Shown here in pieces: positions 13,383-23,798 of a stretch of DNA of 64,000 bases. Location of the stretch: assembly GCA_963677345.2 (NCBI GenBank), contig CAXXLC010000019.1, positions 186,001 to 250,000 of the forward strand, in the 5' to 3' direction. The position numbers and the translations under genes were made by a program. The stretch's first letter is position 1. Each line of letters begins with the position of its first letter. The notes beneath the pieces were generated by a model that ran no database searches, was not told the origin of the DNA, and saw only the letters and a list, made by a program, of their open reading frames with translations. This DNA is from Saccharicrinis sp963677345 (GTDB lineage Bacteria > Bacteroidota > Bacteroidia > Bacteroidales > Marinilabiliaceae).

Positions 13383-13598
13383 GTTGGCAAGCTGACAAAA
13401 TCCTTGGAAATATGCAATGTGTAAATTACAGTATGCTTACCTTGTATCCTATAGTAAAAGTTCAAGTGGAAAGAGTATTTATGAGTCAAATTTAGAATTA
13501 TCATTAGAAGAAAAAGGATCACGTACAATATTTGGGTCTGAGTGTAAAATGTTGTTTATTTGCTGTTAAATAGAAATAATAAATAAACATCAAGAAAA

Positions 13599-13985
13599 TT
13601 GAAAGACGGACTATCCCAGGAGCTACTATCTCTATTTCTCCCAGAAGGTATATTAGAACATTTTGAACTTGTATCCTATAGTAAAAGTTCAAGTGGAAAG
13701 AATATTTATGAGTCAAATTTAGAATTATCATTAGAAGAAAAAGATATAATACCACCAGAGTATAAACATTACCAATATAAATCATGTGGATTTACTGAAC
13801 CAAGGTATATAGAAGATTATCCGATTCGAAATATGCTTGTAAAACTAAAGATAAGGCGGCGTAGATGGGAAATCACCATTGAAGGTAAAAAGAAGAAAGT
13901 AAGCAGGGATTGGGAAGTTATAGCGCAGGGTACTCGGATGAGCGAAGGGTATGCTTCTTTTTTAAAAGAAATTAGTAGATTCTAA
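13599..13985 (+). CDS. ISAon1-type transposase N-terminal region protein, copy B
   Basis: A 128-residue protein (TTG start) preceding the DDE transposase frame. It is rich in basic residues near KLKIRRRRWEITIEGKKKKV and probably provides DNA binding. The same protein occurs in copies C and D in this window. Its stop overlaps the transposase frame, which lies in the +1 frame. Confidence 0.75.
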   Translation: MKDGLSQELLSLFLPEGILEHFELVSYSKSSSGKNIYESNLELSLEEKDIIPPEYKHYQYKSCGFTEPRYIEDYPIRNMLVKLKIRRRRWEITIEGKKKKVSRDWEVIAQGTRMSEGYASFLKEISRF

Positions 13986-14962
13986 TGCAATAAGCTGTCA
14001 AAGTCTTGAAGTATATCTAGGCGTAAATGGACGAAATTTTCAACGACAATACAAAAATAGGTTGAGTGACTACAATGATTGGAGTCAGAAAGAACATGCT
14101 GAAGATTTCCTGGTTTTTCCTAAAAATATCGGATACTCTCTTTCTTTAGATGAAACAGCCATGTCTAATGGTGAATTGTATACAATACTTACCAATAAGG
14201 CAAAGAAAGGGAAGAAAGGCTCCATCGTTGGTATTTTCAAAGGAACTCAAGCAAACGATATTATTAAAATTATTAAGGAAAAGTTTACTGAAGAGCAACG
14301 ACGGATGGTTAAAGAAGTGACATTAGATATGGTCTAATAGCATGAATTTAATTGCCACAAAATGTTTTCCCAAGCATACTACAGTTATTGATCGTTTTCA
14401 TGTTCAAAAATTGGCTTGTGATGCAGTACAGCAGAAACGAATCAACTATAGGTGGGAAGCTATTGATCAGGAAAATCAAGCTTATAAACAAGCCAAAGAA
14501 GAAGGGAGAAAATACAAGCCTGATACTTTTGAAAATGGGGACACCTTAAAGCAATTGTTGGTGCGAAGCAGGTATCTCCTTTTTAAACCCAATCATAAAT
14601 GGACCGAGTCGCAGAAACAGAGAGCCAATATATTATTTAATGTCTATCCTGAAATAGAACAGGCATATGATCTCTCGCATCATCTGTATCTTATATATAG
14701 CCGTAATATTACAAAACCGGTTGCAATGACATACCTGGCGCAATGGTTTAATCAAATAGAGTTAGCTGACATTGATACATTTCAGGTTTTAAAGAGAACA
14801 TTTGAAACTCATTATAGCAATATCATTAATTATTTTAATAATAGAAGCACAAATGCAGCAGCAGAATCTTTCAATGCCAAAATCAAAGAATTCAGGAGGC
14901 AATTCCGAGGCGTTGTAGATGTAAAGTTCTTTCTTTTTAGACTAACTAAGATATTTGCCTAA
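13966..14962 (+). pseudogene. ISAon1-type transposase, copy B, frameshifted
   Basis: The DDE transposase of copy B. Catalytic motifs are LSLDETAMSNGELYT, then TLDM, and STNAAAESFNAKIKE near the end. The frame breaks at about 14331, where the sequence ATATGGTCTAATAG gives a stop. Removing one G restores LDMSNSMNLIATKCF, which matches copy C's LDLSPTMNAIAKSCF. A one-base insertion has therefore inactivated it, unless it is a sequencing error. The frame resumes at 14342. Confidence 0.85.
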
Positions 14963-15174
14963 TTAACATAGTGATATTTTAGACCCAAGTTTTATAACTG
15001 ATCCATTAGTAGATTCTAATGCAATAAGCTGTCAAAGTCTTGAAGTATATCTAGGCGTAAATGGACGAAATTTTCAACGACAATACAAAAATAAGTTGAG
15101 TGACTACAATGATTGGAGTCAGAAAGAACATGCTGAAGATTTCCTGGTTTTTCCTAAAAATATCGGATACTCTT

Positions 15175-15820
15175 TTAAAGTTTTACGTATTTGTTTTTAA
15201 TCGCATACATTACCAGGCTAGCACTATTTTTACAATTGGTTTTTGCCAATAAATTACTTCTGTGTCCTTTTACTGTTTTTGCACTAATAAAAAGTTTCTT
15301 ACCTATCTCTTCATTTGTGAAGCCATTACATATTTCTTTTAATACTTCTATTTCTCTGGATGTTAATATTTTTTTGTCGGGTAAATTATCCACAGATTTA
15401 CCTATGTTATAAATGATTTTTCGCAATAGCTCATTCGAGAAATAGCTTTCTCCTGATAATACTGTAGCTATAGCCTTTTTCAATTTCCTTAATTCCACTT
15501 TTTTTAAGTAAAAATCCTTTTACTCCTGCTTCAATCATTTTATAATAGTATTCTTCTTCACCGTTCATAGATAAAGCAATAACTTTTAATCCTGGATCTT
15601 TTTTTATTGCTTTTTGTGCTGCATCTATACCATTCATTATAGGCATACAAATATCCATTATCACCAGGTCAGGATTTTGTTCTTTATATTTTTGTATGAA
15701 ATGTTTTCCATTACTTGATTCTCCAACAACAGTTCCTATTCCTTCTAATTCAATTAAATTTCGTAATCCTTCTCTAAAAATCTGGTGGTCGTCAACAAGA
15801 TATATTTTAGCTTTATTCAT
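15175..15820 (-). pseudogene. NarL/FixJ-type response regulator, frameshifted
   Basis: The first frame (15820 to 15431) gives a receiver domain with D10, D11, the phospho-acceptor D56 (LVIMDICMP) and the conserved K in GFLLKKSG. The LuxR-type DNA-binding domain (LTSREIEVLKEICNGFTNEEI, ISAKTVKGHRSNLL) lies in another frame ending at 15175. The protein changes frame near 15485-15495: GIKE should continue LKKAIATVLSGESYF, as if one base had been added. It is the cognate partner of the kinase 23 bases upstream. An ISAon1-type remnant begins directly after the stop. Pseudogene or base-call error. Confidence 0.88.
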
Positions 15821-15843
15821 TATTAATATAGATTTATAGATAG

Positions 15844-17289
15844 TTAGTCTTTTAATAATTTAATGTTTACACTAATACCTTTATTTTGGGATGAAAAGAT
15901 CTTATAATTACCTCCTAAAGATTCAACTCTGGCTTTAATGTTACTTAATCCAAAACCGTTACCTTTTTTATGTATCTTGTTAATATTAAACCCTATTCCA
16001 TCATCGTAGTAATAAATATTAAAAGTGTTATCGTCAGTTATTTTAATATCTATGTTTTTTGCATTAGCATGTTTTATTGTGTTATTAATTAATTCACAAA
16101 GAATTCTGTAAATTGTTATTTCCAATTGATTACTTATTTTATAATTGATTTGATTATAATAGTTAAAGCAGATATTAGATAAACCTTTTATTCTCTGTAT
16201 GAATTTTTTTATTGCAATATCTAAACCAAACAGCGTAAGCGTATTGGGACTTATGTTGTTTGATATTTCCTGTATGCTGTTATATGCCTCTTCTATTGTT
16301 TCTTCAATTTTAGATACAATGGTAGCTTTGTCTAAATTAGCATTGGGTTTATTAAACCATTGCAGGTACAATAATGCGGTAGATAATATTGGGCCAATCC
16401 CATCGTGTAAATCCTGGGCAAATCGGGTTCGTTCTTTTTCTTCGGTTAATATGATGGTTTGCATTTCTTTTTTCTGTAACAGCTTTCGGGATGTGATATC
16501 TCTTAATGAAGCAATAACAGAAATTCGATTTTTAAATAGAATAGGGTAGACTTTGAGTTCGTAATATTGAAAGGACTGATGGTGAGAAAGCTGTATTTCG
16601 GTAATAGAGTGTTGTTGGTTTGATTTTATGTTTTTTAATTTCTGGACTAATTTCTTTCGGTGCGTTTCAGTTATTATTTCCAGAATATTTGAATTACCTA
16701 TTGAAAGATTCGTCCGTTTGAGGATCTCGTCTCCGTAAGGATTTGATTCGAGAATTAATCCATCCAGATCTATTATAAAGGAGGGGTCTGAGCTAGACTT
16801 AAATATGGTTTTAAATTTTTCATCCTGGTATTTTAACTTCTGAAGAGTGCTTTTTAATTCTCTGTTTTTGGCTTGTAGTCTATTAACCAGGTTGCTGTTC
16901 TGCTTAAGTAAATTGTGTTGCGATATAGCCTTGTTTACAACAACAATAATATTTCCCGGATCAATGGGTTTATATAGATAGTGAAAAATGCAACCCTTAT
17001 TTATAGCTTTTGAAATAGTTAAGGAATCGAAGTGGTCTGTTAATATCACTTTTTGAACATAGGGTAAAGTGTGCTGTATCTCGTTAAAAAAGTTGATAAG
17101 ATTGTCTCCAGAATAAATGTAATCAGCAATGATAACCTTTGTGTTTTTTAATCTTAATTGATAGTAAGCCTGATTTATGCTGTTTACGAACACCAGGTTA
17201 ACTGCCTCATTTTTAAAAATGGATTTAAATAACCTTATATTATCCTGATCCTTTTCTATTACTAATATATTACTGGTTTTTATTGTCAT
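15844..17289 (-). CDS. Cytoplasmic sensor histidine kinase with receiver and PAS domains
   Basis: 481 residues with no membrane segment. Order: a receiver-like domain (residues 5-120, D56 in IIADYIY, K107 in YLYKPID), a coiled-coil linker (130-155), a PAS domain (about 158-270) and a HisKA_3-type dimerisation domain. The last has the phospho-acceptor H295 in QDLHDGIGPIL. The ATPase domain follows (N-box ELINNTIKHAN, then DDGIGF and GNGFGLSNIKARV). This is the NarX/DegS-type kinase that normally partners NarL-type regulators, matching the gene downstream. The N-terminal receiver suggests it is itself controlled by another kinase. Gene intact. Confidence 0.92.
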   Translation of the reverse strand: MTIKTSNILVIEKDQDNIRLFKSIFKNEAVNLVFVNSINQAYYQLRLKNTKVIIADYIYSGDNLINFFNEIQHTLPYVQKVILTDHFDSLTISKAINKGCIFHYLYKPIDPGNIIVVVNKAISQHNLLKQNSNLVNRLQAKNRELKSTLQKLKYQDEKFKTIFKSSSDPSFIIDLDGLILESNPYGDEILKRTNLSIGNSNILEIITETHRKKLVQKLKNIKSNQQHSITEIQLSHHQSFQYYELKVYPILFKNRISVIASLRDITSRKLLQKKEMQTIILTEEKERTRFAQDLHDGIGPILSTALLYLQWFNKPNANLDKATIVSKIEETIEEAYNSIQEISNNISPNTLTLFGLDIAIKKFIQRIKGLSNICFNYYNQINYKISNQLEITIYRILCELINNTIKHANAKNIDIKITDDNTFNIYYYDDGIGFNINKIHKKGNGFGLSNIKARVESLGGNYKIFSSQNKGISVNIKLLKD

Positions 17290-17531
17290 TTCAGAATTAA
17301 AAATATGACCATTGTGTCAACTTGATAAATATTTTATTAAACCCTCCTTATACTTATTAAACATGATAAAGTTTCCTGATTTCAACACTAATAAATATTG
17401 TTTTGATTTGTGTTTATATAGAAAAAACTGTAAAAACTTGTATTTAAGATTGATAGTAATGCTAACTAACTTTTTTGAAATTTAAAATAACTCCTTTTGT
17501 ACTAAAGAAAACAGGTTAAAAGGAGTAGTAT

Positions 17532-17605
17532 AGCCTGAGACTTTAAGGATGGTTTAATTCAGGCTTTTAAGCTCTGTTTTAGGTGTTCATCGAATTTTAT
17601 ATTTG
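17532..17605 (+). promoter_or_regulatory. Hairpin and -7 element upstream of cheW
   Basis: The 359-base gap between the kinase and cheW holds no gene. AGCCTGA (17532-17538) and TCAGGCT (17559-17565) form a seven-pair hairpin with a 20-base loop. TATATTTG (17598-17605) matches the Bacteroidota -7 consensus, 43 bases before the cheW start. No clear TTTG is found at the expected distance. Confidence 0.4.
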
Positions 17606-17648
17606 TCCATAGAATGATAATCTAAGCAAAATTCAACATTATAATATT

Positions 17649-18152
17649 ATGGATCAAAAATTAACAGAGTCGTATTTACTCTTTCGTTTACAAGAAGAAT
17701 TATTTGCAGTTAGTGTGCATAAGGTTCTTGAAATAATAGAAACCGGTGATGAACATAAAATTACACATTTGCCTAAAGCCCCGACTTCCGTTGCTGGAGT
17801 TGTCAATTTTAGAGGGAATGTTATTCCGGTAGTGAATACCCGTTTAAAATTTGATTTAGACAACTATTGTAAAGATGATAAATATGTGGTAATTGTTTTA
17901 AAACTTCAATTTAATAATGCCGAAAATGTTATTGGTGCTATGTCGGATAAAGTTGTTGATGTTATTGAAATATCAGAAGAAGAAATAAAACCCGTACCTG
18001 AAGTAGGTAAGGGATATAATGCAGATTATATCAAAGGGGTTATTCATAGAAATAATAATTTTATTATGCTTATTAACCTTGAAGCTGCGATTGCTAATGA
18101 AGAGGTAGTAAATCTTAAATATGAAAAAGTAGTTGACGTAGCAGAATCATAG
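17649..18152 (+). CDS. cheW: Chemotaxis coupling protein CheW
   Basis: A 167-residue CheW-domain protein that links receptors to the kinase CheA. Visible family features: YLLFRLQEELFAVSVHKVLE at the N-terminus, HLPKAPTSVAGVVNFRGNVIPVVN in the middle, and YIKGVIHRNNNFIMLINLE near the end. It is the only unbroken gene of this chemotaxis locus, followed by a damaged receptor gene and a damaged cheA. No cheB, cheR or cheY is visible. Confidence 0.93.
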   Translation: MDQKLTESYLLFRLQEELFAVSVHKVLEIIETGDEHKITHLPKAPTSVAGVVNFRGNVIPVVNTRLKFDLDNYCKDDKYVVIVLKLQFNNAENVIGAMSDKVVDVIEISEEEIKPVPEVGKGYNADYIKGVIHRNNNFIMLINLEAAIANEEVVNLKYEKVVDVAES

Positions 18153-18208
18153 AGTAGGTTAGTTATAGTAAGACATAAAAATATAAAATATTACAAGGAG
18201 AAGGAGAT

Positions 18209-20255
18209 ATGAACTTTAAAGATTTAAAACTTGGAAATAAGTTAGGAATTGGATTTGGTGTTTTAATTGCAATTGCTTTAACTCTTGGCATTATTGCTAT
18301 TGTAAATATGGAGAGAATCTCTGTCGAATCACAATTTTTAACTTCAGGAATATGTTCCTGAAGTTAAGGTAGCAACAGATTTACGTGGAGCTGTTAACCG
18401 GGCTATGTATGAAATAAGAGCCTATGGTTATACAGAAGAAGAACAGTTTTATAAAAAAGCACTTTCTGAAATTGATGCCATTAAATCAGCCTTAAAGGAT
18501 GGTAATGAACTCAATAAAAATGCCAAAAGATTAGTCAAGTTAGGAGAGGAATTAAAAGCAGCAGAAGAGGCAACAGCTGCTTATTTGGATTTGGTAGAAC
18601 AAACAGTAAAAGTAAATGAAATTTTAGATAAGGATCGTGCTGTTATGGATGAGTCGGCAGGTAAATATATGGCTGCCAGTGAAAAATATTATCAAAGTCA
18701 GAAGGAGGCAATGCAAAGGGAGATTCGAAGTGCTAAGGTCGAACAATCTCGTTTATTAAAGATGAATCTGATTTACGAAATCATGAATCATGGAAATGAT
18801 GTGCGTATTGGTAACTTTAAATCCCAGGCAAAAAGAGATCCAAAGATTTATCAGCAAGCACTCAAAGGTTTTGAACCTATTTTTGAATTTATTGATGAAA
18901 TAAGACGATATACCAAAGTAACAGATGATATTAAATTGTTGAATGTTATAGTTAAGGAAGCCAATGACTATAAAGAGGCGATGGAATCTTTTATAAGTAA
19001 TTGGGAAAAAAGAGAGGAAATAGCAGCCGCACGAACTGAGGCAGGGCGTAAATTAATAGAGTCTTGCGTAGTTGCTGCAGATGCTGGTCTTTCAGGTACG
19101 CAGGAAATAGCAGATAAGGCTATTTATTTATTGCAGAGTTCTAGTAAGATAATGATAAGTGGTTTATTTATTGCTTTGATTATAGGTGTTGTATTTGCAG
19201 TGTTTCTTACAAAATTTATTACAAAAGCAATTAATAAGGGGGTTGATTTTGCTAAAAGTTTATCTGATGGTGATTTAACTGCGAGTATTGATTTAAATCA
19301 GAAAGATTAAATCGGGGTTTTAGCTAAGTCATTAAGCGATATGGGTAAAAAACTTCAGGAAATTGTTGGAAGTATTTTAACAGGTGCATCTAATATTTCT
19401 GGAGCAAGTCAGCAGTTGAGCTCTGGAGCGCAGCAAATATCTTCAGGGGTGAGTGAGCAGGCAGCTGCCGCCGAGGAAGTTTCTTCATCAATGGAAGAAA
19501 TGGCATCTAATATTATGCAAAATACCGAGAATGCAATTAAAACTATGGATATATCAGCAAAGTCATCAAATTCGGTTGAACAAGTAGCTGTGGCTTCCGA
19601 GGATAGTATGAATGCTGTTCGTGCTATTTTCTCAAAGATTAATGTAGTTGTTGAAATTGCAGAAAAAACAGATTTGTTAGCAATTAATGCAGCTGTTGAG
19701 GCTGCAAGAGCTGGAGATCAGGGAAGGGGCTTTGCTGTGGTTGCTGCTGAAGTAAGAAAATTAGCAGAACGTAGTCAGATTGCTGCCAGTGAGATTGTTA
19801 GTCTTGCACAAAATGGCTTGAAAATGACAGAAGAATCAAATAACTTGTTGAAATCTATTGTTCCTGATATTCAGGAAACTTCCCGTTTGGTCGAAGAGAT
19901 AGCTTCGGCAAGCAGAGAGCAGGAATCTGGAGTGGAGCAAGTTAACACTGCAATTCAGCAACTGAGTATGGTGACTCAGCAAAATGCATCGGCTTCTGAA
20001 GAAATGGCAAGTAGTTCAGAAGAATTGGCTGCTCAATCTATAGATCTTGAGGATGTAACTAAATTTTTTACTATAGATAAGGTTTTTACAAAAACTGCAA
20101 AAAAGGCTAAGACACATCATTTAAATCAATCTTTTTCAAAGACAGATAAAATGCAGTTTAACGGTAATGGTAGCATTAATGATAACCGTAGTGTGCAGAC
20201 TGCTTTTGATTTAAAGGGTTTTGAATCAGATATGTCAGAATATGAACCGATGTAA
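18209..20255 (+). pseudogene. Methyl-accepting chemotaxis protein, broken by a frameshift and a stop
   Basis: The start at 18209 is preceded by AAGGAGAAGGAGAT, a strong ribosome-binding site for this phylum. It gives a first membrane segment (FGVLIAIALTLGIIAIV). The frame then breaks near 18343 in AACTTCAGG: dropping one T restores TQEYVPEV. The sensor region runs to a second membrane segment at about 19150-19220. At 19308-19310 a TAA stands where D-E-I-G is expected (GAA to TAA). The signalling domain follows, with the hairpin tip KTDLLAINAAVEAARAGDQG. Two separate lesions make this a true pseudogene. Confidence 0.9.
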
Positions 20256-20266
20256 ATATTTTTTAT

Positions 20267-20289
20267 AAAGAAGGCATTTGGCCTTCTTT
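20267..20289 (+). terminator. Hairpin terminator after the receptor gene
   Basis: AAAGAAGGC (20267-20275), loop ATTTG, GCCTTCTTT (20281-20289): a perfect nine-pair stem 11 bases after the receptor stop. It is followed by a weak T-rich run. Confidence 0.65.
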
Positions 20290-21706
20290 ACTTCATATTA
20301 AACAAGTTTTTAGGATTATAGGAGTACTGTGTGATTTAAATATAAAGAATGGAAATAAATGACATCTCAAAGTTTAAGCATCTTTTTATTGAGGAGGCAA
20401 CAAACTTGCTTAATAGTATGGAAAGCATCATACTTCAATTAGAAGAAAATCCAGCTAATTTAGATTTGATTCAGGAAGTTTTCAGGGTTATGCATACAAT
20501 TAAGGGAGTTAGTGGTATGTATGGTTATGATGCTATGTCGGATTTAACTCATCATGTTGAAAATATTTATGACTTAATCAGAAATGGAATTTTAAAAGTC
20601 AATCAGGATATTTTAGATACAACTTTAATAATTGTTGATCATTTATTTGTATTACTTAAAGAGCCTTACAGTGATGACCTTAAGCAAAAAAACAATGATC
20701 TTATTGCATGGTGCGATCAGTATGTACAAAGGCATAAGACAGAAGGTAATAGGGTCTCTGTAAATAACCAATCATGCAGTAGTGTGGTGACTTACAATGT
20801 AATTATTCATACCCATCAAAGTATAGTCGACCGCAGGATAAATGTTTTTTACGCAATAAAAGATCTTGCAGAAATAGGTGAGATAAGATGTATTAATGCA
20901 CTTCCTGTTGATGGTGAGGAGGAAGAACGGTGGAGTATTTTTGTAGTCGGATCATTTTCTCGTGAAGATATTGAAGATGCTCTAATGTTTGTTTATGAGT
21001 ATTGTATTATTCATTTGGTAGCTGATTTTGATATTTATGACAGTGAATTATATGAACAAAGACAAGATGAGCTGCAGTTTGCCGAAGAGCAATATTCAAA
21101 TGCAACCCCCACATTAATAAAAAAAATCGGAGTTAAAAAAGTGAATCCAGCCAATACCGAATCTCTAATAAAATCAATTAAGCAGAATATGAACAGGGTC
21201 TCTGTTGATTCGGAGAAACTGGATTATTTAATGTATCTGGTTAGTGAATTAATAACTACCTCTTCGCAGTTGAATATTGCAGGAACCGGTAATTCTATTG
21301 AAGCTCTAATTCCACATATTCAGAAGATTGATCGCCTGTCAAAACTATTTAGAAATAATGCACTCGAGGTGAGGTTGATACCAATTCGCGATATCATACC
21401 TAAATTTAATCGTATGGTACGAGATTTATCTGCTTCTTTAGGTAAAGAGGTCGAGTTTATTACCGAAGGTATTGAAACGGAATTAGATAAAAGTTCAATA
21501 GATTTGATTACCGAACCTTTGGTGCATATGATTCGTAATTCGCTGGATCATGGAATTGAAAGTCCTGAAGTAAGATTAAAGAACGGGAAGACTGAAAAAG
21601 GTCGAATTACACTTAAAGCAAGGTATGCATTCGGTCTGGTACATACCCAAAAATTTGGCTGCAGTTATGCGGTAATTCAACAATTATTACGGATTTGTAA
21701 GAAATT

Positions 21707-23365
21707 CTAACAATTCTGAGAATAAGTTGGAATTTTCTCACTTTTATTAAGGTTTTTCCAATTTTGAGGTAGTAGATCCGCTAAATCTTTTGAGTAATCA
21801 GCGTTGTAACTAGGGATTTTGGTTAAAACATCGATTAACCATTTCCTGACATCGACATTGGCCGCTTTACAACATCCCATTAAGGAATATATTACTGCAG
21901 CGTTTTCTGCTGCTTCATGATTTCCGCAAAACAAATAATTTTTACGCCCTAAAGCCAGGTCTCTTATGGCATTTTCGGCGAGGTTATTATCAATTTTGTA
22001 ACGTCCGTCCAAGTGATAACGAGATAATCTGTGAAAAATAGAATATGTATATTTCAAAGCACTACCCATTCTCCCTTTGGGTAAAACTTTAGGATAATAA
22101 TTCACAATCCATTTTTCAAAAGCCACCATAATTGGGTATGCTAACCGTTTACGAAGTTCTGCCCTTTGTTTATAATCCAGCTTTTGTTCGTCAGCCATGG
22201 TTTCAACCTGATAAAGTTTCCCAATTTGAGCTAGTGCATATTCTGCACCTTTTTTGTCTTCCTTTTTACTTTCGTCAAATTTACGACGCGCATGAGCCCA
22301 GCATCCTAGAAGCAAAACATCTTTTTTTTGCTCATAGATGGAGTAAGCCTGATAGCCATCTGTTTGAATAGCTCCTTTGTAATTTTTAAGAAGGTTTACT
22401 ACGACTTTTTGTGCTCTGGAACCTTTGTCGTAATGAAAAAAGACCATATTTTTCATTACCGATCGTACCATCCACAAATAAGATTTTACAGCCTTATGCT
22501 TTTCATTGTTTATTACAGGAATTGTACTTTCATCAACTTGAATGTAATCAGAATCTTTTACAACCTCTTCTAACCTGTCGTATAAAGCCCTTAATAAATT
22601 ACAAACATCCTTAAACCATCCGTTTACTGTTGATGCCGATAATGTAAGACCGAGTTGTTTAAACATGGCTAATTGACGATGAAAAGGCAAATGATAATAA
22701 TATTTATTCATTAATAGCTCGGCAAGTATTGATGCATCAGCATTACTTCGTGGTAAGGGTAATGATGGTAGTGCAGCAGTACGAACACTTGATTCTTCTT
22801 CTGTAAGTTGTAATTTCGGCTTTGCTGCATATTTTGGACGTATTATCTTACGAACATAAATTTCTCCCGGTTTAAATTCTAACACTTCTGTAACTTCCTC
22901 TCCAATGCGCACCCAATTTTCATCTATACCTTCTGGCTCTATAACTTCTTCTTCTCTTCTAAGATCTTCAGGTAGCGGTAAACGAACAGGTTTCTTTTTT
23001 TCTTTTTGTGGTTTGCGACGTTCGTAAGCGATTATCTCTTTATCTGCTTCTTTTGCCAGTTTTTCTTCCTCCGGTAATAAGTCCAATCCGTCCCAATCAA
23101 TTTTTCTTTGATCTGGATTCTCCGGTATATACCTTTCTTTGGAAGGACTCCATATTTTACGTTTATACCAGGCTAATTGATCTAATAGCTTATCAATCTT
23201 TTCTGATTGTTGCTTAACAAGATGTTCTAATTCTTTATTCTTATTTTCAAGGTTATCTAAGCCGCCATTCTCAACTTCACGCAAACGAGAAACTTCGGCA
23301 TAGAGTTCATCTCTTTGCTGAAGTAGTTCTTGTATGAAATCATCATTATCTGAAAACTGGCTCAT
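21707..23365 (-). CDS. tnpC: IS66 transposase TnpC, copy 2
   Basis: A 552-residue DDE transposase. A long N-terminal coiled coil (about residues 10-75) precedes the basic region and the core. Catalytic residues are D in YIQVDESTIPV, D in IQTDGYQAYS and E in AENAIRDLALGRKNYLF. It appears intact. Its C-terminal region (MGCCKAANVDVRKWL, DYSKDLADLLPQNW) closely resembles the transposase fragment at the end of the CRISPR array. Confidence 0.94.
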   Translation of the reverse strand: MSQFSDNDDFIQELLQQRDELYAEVSRLREVENGGLDNLENKNKELEHLVKQQSEKIDKLLDQLAWYKRKIWSPSKERYIPENPDQRKIDWDGLDLLPEEEKLAKEADKEIIAYERRKPQKEKKKPVRLPLPEDLRREEEVIEPEGIDENWVRIGEEVTEVLEFKPGEIYVRKIIRPKYAAKPKLQLTEEESSVRTAALPSLPLPRSNADASILAELLMNKYYYHLPFHRQLAMFKQLGLTLSASTVNGWFKDVCNLLRALYDRLEEVVKDSDYIQVDESTIPVINNEKHKAVKSYLWMVRSVMKNMVFFHYDKGSRAQKVVVNLLKNYKGAIQTDGYQAYSIYEQKKDVLLLGCWAHARRKFDESKKEDKKGAEYALAQIGKLYQVETMADEQKLDYKQRAELRKRLAYPIMVAFEKWIVNYYPKVLPKGRMGSALKYTYSIFHRLSRYHLDGRYKIDNNLAENAIRDLALGRKNYLFCGNHEAAENAAVIYSLMGCCKAANVDVRKWLIDVLTKIPSYNADYSKDLADLLPQNWKNLNKSEKIPTYSQNC

Positions 23366-23435
23366 TTATCCCCTGATCAATTAGATGCCTAAAGATAGTA
23401 AAATCAAGGGATACAGCCTAATTTATGCAAGGATA

Positions 23436-23786
23436 TTAGATTGATTTTTGACGTTTTTTCAATCTTCTTTTTATGGGTTTTACATTGTCAACAATCATCA
23501 TTAATTCCTGCCAGGAAATTTGCTGCGACACGATATCTTCATCAAATCTCGGCAATGTAAAAGTGCCATTTTCAAGTCTCTTATGGTAAATAACCAATCC
23601 TCCATGTTCTAAATGAAGAACTTTCATTATACTCATATTTCGATTAACAAAAATAAAGGCCTCACCATCCTGAACATTACGTTTCATAACGGAACTAACA
23701 ATGCCACTCAGTGTATAGAAGCTCTTGCGCATATCTACCGGTGCCGGGTATAGGAAATACTGAAGCTTCCCATGTAAATTAAACAT
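23436..23786 (-). CDS. tnpB: IS66 accessory protein TnpB, copy 2
   Basis: A 116-residue IS66 Orf2 protein with PVDMRKSFYTLSGIV, FIFVNRNMSIMKVLHLEHGG and the YHKRLENGTFTLP segment that mark the family. It lies 12 bases after tnpA and 70 bases before tnpC. Confidence 0.92.
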   Translation of the reverse strand: MFNLHGKLQYFLYPAPVDMRKSFYTLSGIVSSVMKRNVQDGEAFIFVNRNMSIMKVLHLEHGGLVIYHKRLENGTFTLPRFDEDIVSQQISWQELMMIVDNVKPIKRRLKKRQKSI

Positions 23787-23798
23787 AGTCCGGTTTTA

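Larger units (their letters stand above)
11136..13440 (-). mobile_element. IS66-family insertion sequence, copy 1
   Basis: A complete 2305-bp IS66 element. Its ends are related inverted repeats: left GTATCCATGCTGTAATGTAC, and right, read inward, GTAAGCATACTGTAATTTAC. It is flanked by the 8-bp target duplication CTTGTATC (11128-11135 and 13441-13448), the size expected for IS66. It carries the usual tnpA, tnpB and tnpC in that order on the minus strand. It sits inside ISAon1-type copy A. Confidence 0.95.
13516..15004 (+). mobile_element. ISAon1-type (ISL3-like) element, copy B
   Basis: A 1489-bp element bounded by inverted repeats of about 27 bases: left GGATCACGTACAATATTTGG, and right, read inward, GGATCAGTTATAAAACTTGG. 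It is full length but its transposase frame is broken. No target duplication is found: the left flank is AAGAAAAA and the right flank ATTAGTAG. These two flanks are separate points of copy A, so insertion was accompanied or followed by a deletion. Confidence 0.88.
10976..15173 (+). mobile_element. ISAon1-type (ISL3-like) element, copy A, twice interrupted and 3'-truncated
   Basis: The left inverted repeat (GGATCACGTACAATATTTGG) starts at 10976. The first reading frame is cut at 11135/13441 by an IS66 element. The sequence resumes at 13441-13515, is broken again by copy B (13516-15004), and continues at 15005-15173 with the start of the transposase frame. It then ends abruptly one or two bases before the stop codon of the response-regulator gene. 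Between the 13515 and 15005 pieces about 230 bases of the element are missing, so copy B's insertion or a later event deleted DNA. Not functional. Confidence 0.85.

Noticed and set aside
13961..13967. TTTAAAA in the reading frame of the ISAon1-type first gene, a classic -1 slippery site
   Set aside because: A -1 shift there meets a stop at once (13973-13975); the transposase lies in the +1 frame, so this heptamer cannot produce the fusion.
17532..17565. Hairpin AGCCTGA/TCAGGCT as a terminator
   Set aside because: The loop is 20 bases and no T-run follows; it also lies upstream of cheW, past the start of the divergent kinase gene.
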